Source: Pieris napi (taxonomy: Eukaryota > Arthropoda > Insecta > Lepidoptera > Pieridae). From it: DNA of 64,000 nt. The notes under the pieces are model-generated. The model was not told the DNA's origin, ran no database searches, and worked only from the letters and a program-made list of their open reading frames with translations. The stretch spans positions 6,200,001 to 6,264,000 of the forward strand of contig NC_062239.1 in the NCBI RefSeq assembly GCF_905475465.1, read 5' to 3'. Both the position numbers and the translations under genes were made by a program. Shown in pieces: positions 35,790 to 45,544 of the stretch (positions are counted from its first letter, which is position 1; every line of letters begins with the position of its first letter).

Positions 35790-36545
35790 TTAACGTACAT
35801 ATAAATAAAAATATAGTCCAATCAAAAACTCTATTTACCGATTAACAGAAAAATCAATTTAATAATTTACGAAAGGACCCCATACATTATATAGTACGAA
35901 GTCCGAATGGGACAAAAAATCCGTCCCACCCTTTTAATCAGCGCCCCTAATGAAATCTGGGACCATTAAGGGATTAAAAATAATATCTACCCTCATAGGG
36001 CGGGCTTTGGTCACGTGGGCCCTTACGATTATTGACAATTTGCGTAGCCACTGGACTGTGATGTTTTTCTATTCGAAATTTGAATTATAAGTACGTGATT
36101 CAAATTTCGAATGGGATTTTAGACGTTTATACGGATTAATTTATCAAATGAATATTATATAATAATTTAAATCAGTAGATTAAGGGTAATACAACATAAT
36201 TATTAGTTATTTTGAGGCGATTACAGAATTACTATCATATATATTTCAGTTTAAGAAATTTTTTCACTGCATTAGACCTTTTTAGATTTTTGCTTTTTTA
36301 TTATTTGGAAAAGATATTTGTCTCAGTAGGTTGGTACGTTTAGATTATAAATAGTCGTAGTAGTAGTAGTTAAATGGTAGGTAAAATTATAATAAATTGA
36401 GGAAACATTTCAGTGAAGGTTATTTTATAGCCAAACATTATACATGGATGGATAGATGGTCAGGAGAGTAGTTGATTATTTAATAATCTATGATATCCTG
36501 TGATTTGATATATTTGTACATAACAAACATATATTTCAATTAAAT
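35790..36545. other. Unique sequence with a GC-richer block
   Basis: No gene is seen. The block 35890-36060 is GC-richer than its surroundings, repeat-free and contains a CACGTG (36012-36017). A perfect 15-bp inverted repeat (36071-36085 and 36098-36112, attcgaaatttgaat) follows it. Confidence 0.3.
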
Positions 36546-36549
36546 TGTC

Positions 36550-36668
36550 GCCAACGTCCATACCACGTTGAATACACCGGTTCTCGTCCGATCACCGAAG
36601 TTAAGCAACGTCGGGCGCGGTCAGTACTTGGATGGGTGACCGCCTGGGTACACCGCGAGATTTTGGCT
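36550..36668 (+). rRNA. 5S ribosomal RNA gene, near-complete, possibly a pseudogene
   Basis: The 119-nt sequence runs from gccaacgtccataccacgtt to ttggct and matches the animal 5S rRNA layout. It keeps the internal RNA polymerase III control region around aagttaagcaacgtcgggcg, the conserved ggatgggtgaccgcctggg segment and a T5 terminator at 36668-36672. Compared with the usual insect 5S 3' end, and with the second copy in this window, it has changes in the last 25 nt (gggtacacc, cgcgagattttggc). One of these breaks a pair of the terminal helix. It is a dispersed single copy, not part of a tandem array, and its flanks do not resemble those of the second copy. It may be a functional dispersed gene or a young pseudogene. 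Confidence 0.85.
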
Positions 36669-36674
36669 TTTTGC

Positions 36675-37160
36675 CTACCACTTCACAATTGTTTTATATT
36701 TTGTTATTATATTGTATGTGTCATATGACATAAAAAGTGGGAAATATAATTAAACGAGCAATTTTATTGTGAAAATGAGCTTTTATAGAGAAAAGAAATA
36801 TGACGCGTTTTGACTCCCTAGTGGGTCTGGTGAATTAAAACGCTGGTTTGGGGTTGCAAACAAAAAAATACATAATTGGCAAATAAGGGGACCGCACAGT
36901 ATTCTGATACGTCTATCCGTTTTGATTACGTTTGTCAGTTGACTTACACTCGGGACCTAAATCCAAATTACAAAGCGCTTTTGAAACGAACCGTTCCTTT
37001 TTTAACTTAAATACGCGTTTTATATAGGAAAAATTATCACTCATGCAGTGTTAGGCAAGCATCTTGTAAAATTGACAATTGACAGTAAATTATTAGAAAT
37101 GTAAAACGTTTAAAAAAAATATTAATTTGACATTGACAGGTATGCTTAAGACTATAACAA
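36675..37160. other. No gene recognised
   Basis: AT-rich unique sequence between the 5S gene and the palindrome cluster. Confidence 0.4.
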
Positions 37161-37161
37161 T

Positions 37162-37243
37162 CTGTATTTTTAAATAAAGAATTCGAATAGAATTCAGTTC
37201 GAATTCTTTATTTAAAAATACAGAATTCGAACTGAATTCTATT
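37162..37243. repeat. Two overlapping perfect palindromes
   Basis: Hairpin 1 has 26-bp perfect arms (37162-37187 and 37198-37223) around a 10-base loop. Hairpin 2 has 22-bp perfect arms (37186-37207 and 37222-37243), so the shared segment can pair with either partner. All arms are built from gaattc-containing blocks. No ORF or known element end is recognised. Confidence 0.9.
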
Positions 37244-37249
37244 TTTAAA

Positions 37250-37810
37250 ATAGTCCCTAAAACGTACTTTCATTTACATTGGTAAGTTCACAGATTATTA
37301 CCTATTCGTTTATGTCCACACATTAAGTTCATTGTAAAAAGCAACTCAGCTAACGCAAACATCTGACGGTGGTCCTTCGCACGCGCTCAAATATTAAAAC
37401 GTCGTATGTACGGAGCAAAATAACGTTACAAACGACATTATGCTTTTACAGCAGTGACCACTAGTTATTTTAAACACTGCATAATGCATTAGTTTCTGTA
37501 TACAGAAGCGAAAAGGTGTAAAGGCCTGAAGTGTTCAAATAACTTAAGACGTTTTGTGTGAGCATTGTAAAGGATTTACGCGTCGAAGCCATGGTTTGTG
37601 TAAGTAATTATTAACTCAGAGAGACCTCCGCTGCGTGGCGCTATGGTCACTAATTTACTAATGGGTCGTTAGAATTTGTGTCACTAATAGCTATGAAAAG
37701 AGTATAAAATAGACCAACTTTTAAATTGTTTTTTTAATAAGCCTGTATACATCAAAAATAAATAAATACAAAAACAACTTGTTTGACCACTGGTTTTAGC
37801 ATCTTACATT
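37250..37810. other. No gene recognised
   Basis: Mixed unique sequence without a visible exon or shared repeat. Confidence 0.4.
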
Positions 37811-37814
37811 TATT

Positions 37815-38080
37815 AGCAGTGTTGGCCTAGTGGCTTTAGCGACTTTCACCCTGGTCGTAAGTTCGATCTCCGGCTGTGCACCAATGGTTTTTTTTTGAGT
37901 ATGCGCATTTAAAGGTGAAGAAAAACATCGTGAGGAAACCGGCTTGCCTTAGACCGAAAAAGTCGACGGCGTTTGTCAGGCACAGGCTATCCTACTTGCC
38001 TATTAGATTACCAAACGATCATGAAACAGATACGGAAATCTGAGGCCTAGACATAAAAAGGTTGTAGCGCCAATGATTTC
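37815..38080 (+). mobile_element. SINE-A, near full length
   Basis: The head agcagtgttggcctagtggc and the B-box taagttcgatctcc are good, with a complete body and a gtagcgccaatgatttc end. A short T-run expansion sits after ccaatgg. Confidence 0.88.
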
Positions 38081-38084
38081 AATA

Positions 38085-38735
38085 TTAAAATAAATTAGTT
38101 AATAGTTTTATAAAATTATTAAGCTTGTTAGGTACTATTTAGGTCTATTGTACATATATTTGAGGATATCTTCATATATGAAACACAAATTTAAATCAAA
38201 TCAAAACATGAAACCTTGAAGAGTCAACCTTTTGGGTGCCAAAACGCGATACCAAAGTGAAAAGGATAACACTGAAATATACTTATACGGTTAAGTCCAA
38301 TCTAAACATTTCAATTGAACCTTTACCTCAATGAAAGCAATACTCCAATTTAACCCGAAGATCAAAAACACCGCTCGCTAAGGAAAAAATCACTCACGTT
38401 GTATGCGCATCCCTGAGTCAACAGTAAACATTGACTTGGGCAAGTCCGGTAGCTCTCAGTTTGTTCATATCATGCTAATAGCCACATGCCGCCAGGTTTT
38501 TAGGATGAGACAAGGGATTTGTGTCCCTTGAAGGTGCTAAAGGCATCTCAAATAATGTGAGAGTAGACGCGAATTTGTTTTGGAGGCTTCGCACGGGAAG
38601 TTCCAACGCGGATGCTTTTCCATATTTAGTTTTTGATTTTTGGAACGAAGTTCCTTATCGCGCGTTGTGAAAGGGGGCTAGACGGAATAAATTCTTACGA
38701 AAAGTTGTCACGACACTTTTTTGCTATTTGCTATT
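38085..38735. other. Unique sequence upstream of the truncated 5S copy
   Basis: No gene is seen. The block 38400-38690 is GC-richer and repeat-free. Confidence 0.35.
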
Positions 38736-38737
38736 GT

Positions 38738-38835
38738 AATACACCGGTTCTCGTCCGATCACCGAAGTTAAGCAACGTCGGGCGAGGTCAGTACTTGGAT
38801 GGGTGACCGCCTGAGAACACCTCGTGATGTTGGCT
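38738..38835 (+). pseudogene. 5'-truncated 5S rRNA copy
   Basis: The sequence corresponds to nucleotides 22-119 of the 5S gene at 36550-36668; the first 21 nt are missing, so the terminal helix cannot form. The internal control region is intact and a T9 run (38835-38843) follows. Relative to the other copy, gggcgcggt has become gggcgaggt and caccgcg has become cacctcg. These two changes are on opposite strands of one 5S helix and keep it paired. The 3' terminal gtgatgttggct is intact, unlike in the other copy. Confidence 0.85.
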
Positions 38836-38959
38836 TTTTTTTTCGTCGTAAGATTGGTGTCTAGAAAATCTATCATACTGTTATGATACCAATTAATATA
38901 TAAATTAATCGAAAGGAATTTCGTTCCATCCGGGTGTCCCTTGACACCTCTAAAGTTTT

Positions 38960-39140
38960 TTTTTATAGAACGGGGGGCCAACGGGCAGGAGGCTCACCTG
39001 ATGTTAAGTGATACCGCCGCCCATGGACACTCTCAATGCCAGAGGGCTCGCGAGTGCGTTGCCGGCCTTTTAAGAATTGGTACGCTCTTTTCTTGAAGGA
39101 CCCTAAGTCGAATTGGTTCGGAAATACTTCAGTGAAAATT
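38960..39140 (-). mobile_element. LINE-B 3' end, well preserved
   Basis: This is a near-consensus plus-strand sequence: ccaacgggcaggaggctcac, gataccgccgcccatggaca, tgcgttgccggccttttaag. The minus strand encodes FKKRAYQFLKGRQRT-type residues followed by HGRRYHLTSGEPP. It lies just after the truncated 5S copy, with a T-run between. Confidence 0.8.
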
Positions 39141-39227
39141 GAATACCTGATTTATTGTCTAAATAGATATTACATATTCTTCAAAACATATTTCCGACTA
39201 CAAATACAATACAGATTACAAACCACA

Positions 39228-39330
39228 CAGTACAGATTTCTGGCCAGTTCTTCTTGCCCGCTCTACGCCCTTGATTTGCGAATGTAAATTTACAATTAAT
39301 TTTTGACGTTCTTGTTTACCTATATAGATA
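39228..39330 (+). mobile_element. LINE-C 3'-UTR fragment
   Basis: Contains ccagttcttcttgcccgct, acgcccttgatttg and gtaaatttacaattaat. It is directly followed by a second LINE-C copy in the same orientation. Confidence 0.65.
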
Positions 39331-39344
39331 ATGGTGATGTTAAT

Positions 39345-39726
39345 TATTTCGACTATGTGTTTGCGTGTTGTTCCCACGAAAATGTAAGTGCGTGCTCCTA
39401 TTTCACCATGCCTCCTGCTGATAGGGGACAAGTCTTTGTTTTTATTTATGTTATTATTATTAATTACTTAAAATGTCATGTGGAACATGGTGTAATGGTT
39501 GCAGCTCCTTACAAACGTTGTGTAAAAAAAAAAAAACATGGCGATTAAAAAGAGTGGCGGAGAGTTTATTGCCAGTTCTTCTCTTCCGTTCTACGCCCTT
39601 GATTTGAGAACTGGCAGTAAATGTAAAATTAGAAGCATTAATATTTATTTCTTTAATGACGAATCACAAGTGTACATTGGTGTTACCTACGTGAATAAAT
39701 GATTTTTGAATTTGAATTTGAATTTG
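39345..39726 (+). mobile_element. LINE-C 3' end with TTTGAA tail
   Basis: This is the best LINE-C copy. Upstream sequence (tcctatttcaccatgcctcc) is followed by gattaaaaagagtggcggag, gccagttcttctcttcc, tctacgcccttgatttgag, gaataaatgatttttgaatt and a (TTTGAA)n tail (39704-39726). A tandem short-repeat tail of this kind marks the 3' end of many CR1/L2-like LINEs. It is not coding. Confidence 0.8.
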
Positions 39727-39739
39727 ATATTTTGAGTTT

Positions 39740-39832
39740 GATTTCCGGCAACGCACACGCGAGCCCTCTAGGATTGAGTGTCCATATGTATAACTTAACA
39801 TCAGATGAGCCCCCTGCCCGTTTGCTCTATAA
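39740..39832 (+). mobile_element. LINE-B 3' end fragment
   Basis: Reads ccggcaacgcacacgcgagc, ggattgagtgtccat and acatcagatgagcccc on the plus strand, opposite to the LINE-B copy 0.7 kb upstream. Confidence 0.7.
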
Positions 39833-40054
39833 GAAAAACTATTTATTGGTAGTGCAATAGAGCAATGACTTTGGATTTAAAATTAATCTGGGTAGGGTAG
39901 ATTGGTCTAGACTTTCAGTAAGACGTTTGTTATTAAAAGGAGATTGATGAGAAATGTCTTTAATATATATTAGAAGCTTATTATATAAACGTCTTCATAT
40001 GTCAAGGGTATATAGATTTGCAAAATCAAACGATTAAATTGATATTATTTTTTG

Positions 40055-40150
40055 CACAACTTCCTCCACTCTGTCCTATCTTCGGCAAGTCTCTGCGCTT
40101 TGTGATGGTAAGACCAGTAAAAGCCTTTACTTGATCAGTCTAGCGAGTAA
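40055..40150 (-). pseudogene. LINE C-terminal fragment
   Basis: The minus strand gives TDQVKAFTGLTITK in one frame and AQRLAEDRTEWRKLC in another, the end of a LINE pol ORF closely related to the copy at 48715-48935. It is about 30 codons with a frameshift. Confidence 0.65.
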
Positions 40151-40169
40151 AAATTTATTTCAATAAAAA

Positions 40170-40460
40170 TAACTATCTACTATAATACGAAGTAGGGGTT
40201 GATTGTGGAGGGGTGAAAATTAGGGGTTGTATGTATTTTTTAATGCTGTATCATAAAAAAATTAGAATAATTTTTTTATCTAAAATTTAAAAAAAATAAT
40301 TTAGAGGTGGATACTACCCCTAAACATTTAGAAAGATGATAAATAGATGTTGTCCGATTCTTAGACATACCCACAAAATTTCATGAGAATCGGTCGAGCC
40401 GTTTCGGAGGAGTTTAACCAGAAACACCGCGACACGAGAATTTTATATATTAGATATACT
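40170..40460. repeat. Degenerate transposon-end-like repeat
   Basis: A block ending gagaatcggtcgagccgttt, then gaaacaccgcgacacg, is typical of abundant insect repeats. A related but shorter block lies at 46121-46205. Family not identified. Confidence 0.35.
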
Positions 40461-40464
40461 TTGT

Positions 40465-42080
40465 TGTATTAATGTTTTAGAATTTAGGACATGGAAATAT
40501 TCACCAACTTAAATATTAACAAATTACAATTCATAATTAGTTTAAGTTTTAATTGCAATTGTAATACCATTTGTACAATTAAGGCCGTGTGAAAAATTTA
40601 CAATGAGATAAAGATTTTTACTAATGGTTAATTATATTGCTATGGCTATATTGCTTGTATTGAATGGAAAGTAATTTATGTAAGAATTATTTTGGAATTC
40701 CCATATAAAAGATATTGCATATTTAAATAATCGTAGAGTATTGAGTAAGATAGATATAATATCTTCGACTTCCGATGAGTAAACTCCATGATTCATTTTG
40801 ACGCATAAAAGTATCGAATTATAAAGGACAACATTGGACAAAGACTCCATTTTGCATTGTACTGCGACAATATTCCTTGTGATGCCGCTTTCAAGAGCTA
40901 AACACTCATAGACTGATTTAAAATTACTCTTATACTATATTATGTACACGACAGCTAATATAATATATTTATAGTTATATATAATATAGTTTTTAGTGTT
41001 TATTATGTACATAATAAGCACTAAAAACTGTTTTAAAAAAGTTGGTTCTTGTTTTGCAACACAGGTGAAGAAAAAGTGTTTTGTTTGCGTCGGTGTTCAC
41101 AAATATGAACTTTATTTGCACTTACTTTGATCAAAGATCTTTAGTTTAGTAAAATTGCTTGTTTTAAGAAACAACATCAACAACCATCCAATTGTGTTTG
41201 ACTGTGACCATCATAACTAGAAAAATAAAAAAATCTTTTGTTAATAAAGTTAATAGGTAGGTAGTTATATAATCAGAATATTCGAAGTTTGGCGTATATA
41301 CAATATGACTATTGTTTTACATTACTGTTAGAACATTTATAGTAAATAATAACAGTTTTCGAGAAAAAAAATCGAAAAACTTATTTTCGCACCGCTTTTT
41401 TTTCTTTTTTTTCAGCCTAATTATAGATACCCACTAAAAATTGACAAATTGTGTTCATATAAGATATTCTAAAAATATTATTTAAACGTAACGTACTGTC
41501 TTATATTCTAAATCTAATTGTCGTTATCACTTTTGTGTCACTAAGAAGATAAAAAATATAAAAAAATAACTAACTCTAATGTAGTGACATTTATTTATTT
41601 AATAATTGCAAGTAAACTAAAAAAGTCTAAAATATATCTTATTTTTATACAGATTTTAAAATGGCCTAATAAAAGTTATAATATTTTAGACTTATCAGAT
41701 AGCTATTATAACGTCTCACCTACTTATTGCCTAAATATTGCATAGAGTAGAGAAGAATAACATGGATTTCTGAAACAAAGTGAGTCTATATGTTGTTAGA
41801 TCTATGTGAAATACATCAATGCGTCTTTGTGCAGTGAGGGTGTAAATTCAGGTTGCAGTGTCGCCGCGGTCGTTTTGACACAACCATGCTAATTGGACAC
41901 TTAACCCGTCCTGGGTTAAAACAGTTTTTATCCGTCGGTCTAAGGGACCGGCACGGCCGTTAATGTTAAGTATACTTTGATCCCGGCGTATTTTTGGCTT
42001 ATTTATTACTAGCGATGCTACATAACTTTTTAAAGTAAAATTTAATATTTAACACACCTCGCACCAACGCACAGAACGAT
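40465..42080. other. AT-rich sequence, no gene recognised
   Basis: No gene is seen. Contains the palindrome annotated at 40988-41029 and a GC-richer unique patch at 41850-41990. Confidence 0.4.
40988..41029. repeat. 42-bp near-perfect palindrome
   Basis: Arms agtttttagtg...cactaaaaact are centred on tattatgtacataata, with a single mismatch and no loop. It is not linked to a known element. Confidence 0.85.
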
Positions 42081-42089
42081 TTTAGCTTC

Positions 42090-42432
42090 TGTTTTTGAAG
42101 TTATACCACTTTTGGCGCGTTAGGGAAAAATGATAGTGAATTTTAACGATACGCGCGCACACCGTCACAAAGAACCGACACCCTGATCAAATATCTGTTA
42201 AAATGTCGGTAAAACAGTCTGGGCCGCTAAGTTGCATTGTCTGTCATGGCATAGAGTTTTTCAGAGTCATATTTATTTAAACCAGAATAAATATTTCTAT
42301 ACGAGAAAACCCATTCCAATGTTACAATTATTTTTTGTAAAATATCATTATTAGTACATATAACCATGAACCAGGTGACCATGAAATTATTACGCCAAAG
42401 AAGTATAACGCGTGTACATAAGTACACACACT
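42090..42432. mobile_element. Interspersed element L, copy 1
   Basis: Shares gcgcgttagggaaaaatgat, gcgcacaccgtcacaaag, aaccgacaccctg, ttacgccaaagaagt and aacgcgtgtacat with 55008-55220, in the same order and orientation. Its ends (gttataccacttttggcgcg and the complement of ttacgccaaagaagtataac) form imperfect inverted repeats, suggesting a non-autonomous DNA transposon. Confidence 0.65.
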
Positions 42433-42434
42433 TT

Positions 42435-42970
42435 TTTTAATATTTTAATTGCCAAACATTGTTAAATTTTTTTTTAATTTCAATTATTGTAAATCTTCTC
42501 GGGAAGTCACAGTTTCCTGAAATAGACTTCTCATTACATCAGATGCCTTGGATACGTGTTTGTTATTTAATAAAATTATTATTATTAAACATTAATAATG
42601 AAGAGGATCATTATGGAATATGTACTTTATAAAACGTGTCTAAAAAGTATCGTGTCCCTAAACTAAAATCAGTATTAAATCTTGAACGTATTTTGTAAGG
42701 ACCATATTTCTTCCGCCACGCCCTGTAAGATAATGACAGTCCACGACCAATTACATGACCTCTACTGTATACTAACTTGCGCAGAAACTAGAAGAGACTG
42801 AGAGGTCACTTAACTTGGTCATGATTGTATGGTCTTTTTACACGCGATAGGTAAATTATGGTATCTTATGGGGTTCAAGATAACAGTGTCTTCCTATTCA
42901 TGGCTTAAATTGCAAGTGTAATTTTATTTTAAACCTTGAGACTAATTACTTAATAACTAGATAAATTATA
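42435..42970. other. No gene recognised
   Basis: AT-rich with a unique, slightly GC-richer patch at 42690-42900. Confidence 0.4.
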
Positions 42971-42985
42971 TTTGACACCTGTGTA

Positions 42986-43295
42986 AAATAAATAAATCAG
43001 TGGCGCTACAACCTCTTTAGGTTTTGGCCTCTGATTTCTGATTCTGTTTCATGATAATTTTTAAGTCTAATAGGCAAGTAGGTGATCGGCCTCCTGTGCC
43101 TGACACACGCCGTCGACTTTTGGGTCTAAGACATGTCGGTTTCCTCACGAAATTTTCCTTCACCGTTCGAGCAAATGTTAAATGCGCACATACGAGTATA
43201 AAGAAAGACCATTGGAGCACAGCCGGGGATCGAACCTACGACCACAGGTATGAGAGGCGCACGCTGAAGCCACTAGGCCAACACTGCTCTATTTT
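42986..43295 (-). mobile_element. SINE-A, full length with target-site duplication
   Basis: The complete reverse SINE-A is bounded by an 11-bp direct repeat acacctgtgta at 42975-42985 and 43296-43306. That is the expected signature of LINE-mediated insertion. It has a strong B-box complement (ggggatcgaacctacgacc) and the gccactaggccaacactg head. It is the best-dated young copy in the window. Confidence 0.93.
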
Positions 43296-43799
43296 ACACC
43301 TGTGTAGACATTTATTTAAAATATTTTGGTAATAATAATTAACTAGGTTTTGTTTGTCAACATTCTTATAATTATCATTTAATTTGGTCCAGTAATAGTG
43401 TGTGTTCTTTCCGAACATATCAAAATTAAGACAGTGTATAGAGATTTATGTAGTTAGAAAGTATAGGTAGATTTGTTTTAAGATTTCAAATATAACATGA
43501 GTAATATTTGATTTTTTACTACTAGTCTAGTCGACAAGTTGAAAATGGTACAAAATAGAGATACTGCTCTTAAAATTATGTGCGATAGCTCATTGGATCT
43601 GGAATGACGTCTAGAAAAATGTGCCAAAAGCGTGTATTAGCACATAAAAAATTGCAAAAGTTATAAACAATTAAAGATGAAAAAAATGGCATTTCGTTTT
43701 TTGCCAATATTTAATAAACAATTAATATTTAAGACTTTTTTGGAAACGAAAACCGACCTTTAACCACTTTCTTAAAAACAAAATTTTCACTAACGATTC

Positions 43800-43960
43800 A
43801 AAACTTGATACCTTCACTATTTGAAACAAAATCTTCTCAACCTGTCCTAAGCTGAAACGGAAATAATTGGGCATAGTTTAGTTATGAAATGTAAGTGTTA
43901 TGTGGAAATTATTATGTCAAGTGCCGATAATATGTCAAATGGAATAGACTAGGTGCCGTG
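43800..43960 (+). repeat. Interspersed repeat K, copy 1
   Basis: Shares gaaacggaaataattgggca and tgtcaagtgccgataatatg with the inverted copy at 62185-62345, about 90% identical by eye over 100 bp. No convincing protein is encoded. Confidence 0.65.
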
Positions 43961-43964
43961 TGGT

Positions 43965-44435
43965 GAGTGGTGCTCGTGGATGCCATTCTGTAATATTTTT
44001 TCCATTTCAACCAGCTCCGTCATATCCAGCGCCATTTCAATTGTCTTATTTTTTTATAATTTCCTCTATTGTGGTCATTAATCTTATCTCCTTTGCTCTT
44101 TTGCGATGTCTCAGTTACGCCATGCTTCTTTCCACTCCTCCTTGGCATGTCTATCAATTTAAAAAAAGTTGTCAAATTGATATTTTATACTTTACTAATT
44201 AATTTGATATAACTGAATATCATGGCTGTATAGCATCCAAAGGCGACGGTTGTCAAGGAGCGTTAATTTGTTTTGCAAATTGGGGGTGACGCGGCGAAGG
44301 GGTTGATTCAAATTATGTAATTTTAAACATTTTGCGGGAACTTCGGCTTGTTAGGGATATCTACTAATTTATGGTAAATAATTATAAGTATTATTAACGT
44401 AAGTTGAATTAAAATAGTTTATGTACTGTGGTAAT
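43965..44435. other. No gene recognised
   Basis: A T/C-rich stretch (43980-44165) gives a spurious 80-codon ORF. I see nothing assignable. Confidence 0.35.
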
Positions 44436-44439
44436 AATA

Positions 44440-44522
44440 GAGCAGTGTCCACCTAGAGGCTTCAGCGTGCGACTCTCTTCCCTGAGGTCGTAGGTTCGAT
44501 CCCCAGCTTGACCTGCACCGTT
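44440..44522 (+). mobile_element. SINE-A head only
   Basis: Only the tRNA-like head is present (agcagtgtccacc ... aggttcgatccccagc), with a good B-box. The body and 3' end are absent. Confidence 0.75.
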
Positions 44523-44524
44523 TT

Positions 44525-45355
44525 TGCGTCAGCCATGCACAAAGTTTAGGAAGTGTGTTATTGTATTGGAAATTGGAACGGAATTTAGAAAAGGATCAGG
44601 TAAATTAAGTATAATAACAATAATGTATATAAATATTTAAATAAAATTTAGTAGGTATATAAGTACATAAATGGTTATAATTTTATATTATTATGAACAA
44701 ATTAACTGGCTAACATTTATACATCAATATCTATATTAGCTAAAAGGACAGAAATAGAAGTAGGAAAAAGAATTTTATTGTTATATTAGTAATTAATCAG
44801 TAGATTCGGTTTTGTTAGTTGAAATTGACAGAATGTTAGAGGTAAGTTGTCAATGTCAGCTTTATAGATACTGTCACAGATTAATACATTCTTTACGTAT
44901 TAAAAGGGCAGACTTAAACTCTATAAACGTACAATTATTCATACATATAATTTTCATTTTTAAAGCGACCAAAATACGGATTTCCTTTGTAGAAATGTTA
45001 ATTAACGTCTTTTTTAATTAATTAGGTAACACTTACATTAAATGCGATAGTATTTACACTATAAGTATAAAGTACACCCTTATATCCTGGTATGATCATT
45101 ATCGAAGGCTTAACAAGCAGCACTAATAGGTAACTGAAACGATGAGGTAGCCAAGCTCTAGTTTATAGGTACATTTCAGCTTCCAAATTCAAATTGTTAA
45201 CTAGTTATAGTCTGGATAAATATAGAAAAAATAGGTTCTGGGTATCACCGGCGTATTCATCTAGGCACAGAAAAAAATAAAGCCGTGGAGTGCATGAAAT
45301 TACTCAAGTTCTTTTTATTACAACGATTAAATGTAACTATATATATATTGTTTTA
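44525..45355. other. AT-rich sequence, no gene recognised
   Basis: No exon or shared repeat is visible. Confidence 0.4.
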
Positions 45356-45359
45356 TATA

Positions 45360-45540
45360 ACATTTGGTTCTGCACTTCTCGCACGCATCATGTTTCTTTT
45401 TTTTTTTTAGTTTATCTCTTTAACTAGGGTTGCCTGGAAGGGATCGCTTATTAGCGATAAGGCCGCCCGTTGCATCCCTTATAATGTTTATGTATTGTGT
45501 TTCTTTTATTTGCAACGAAGTGTAAATAAAAAAAAAAATG
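45360..45540 (+). mobile_element. LINE-J 3' end
   Basis: Carries tctgcacttctcgcacg, ggttgcctggaaggg, a hairpin ATCGCT-TATT-AGCGAT (45443-45458), aaggccgcccgttgc, gcaacgaagtgtaaataaa and an A-rich tail. Confidence 0.75.
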
Positions 45541-45544
45541 AAAA

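Noticed and set aside
43051..43332. 93-codon plus-strand ORF as a gene
   Set aside because: It lies wholly across the SINE-A copy with target-site duplication.
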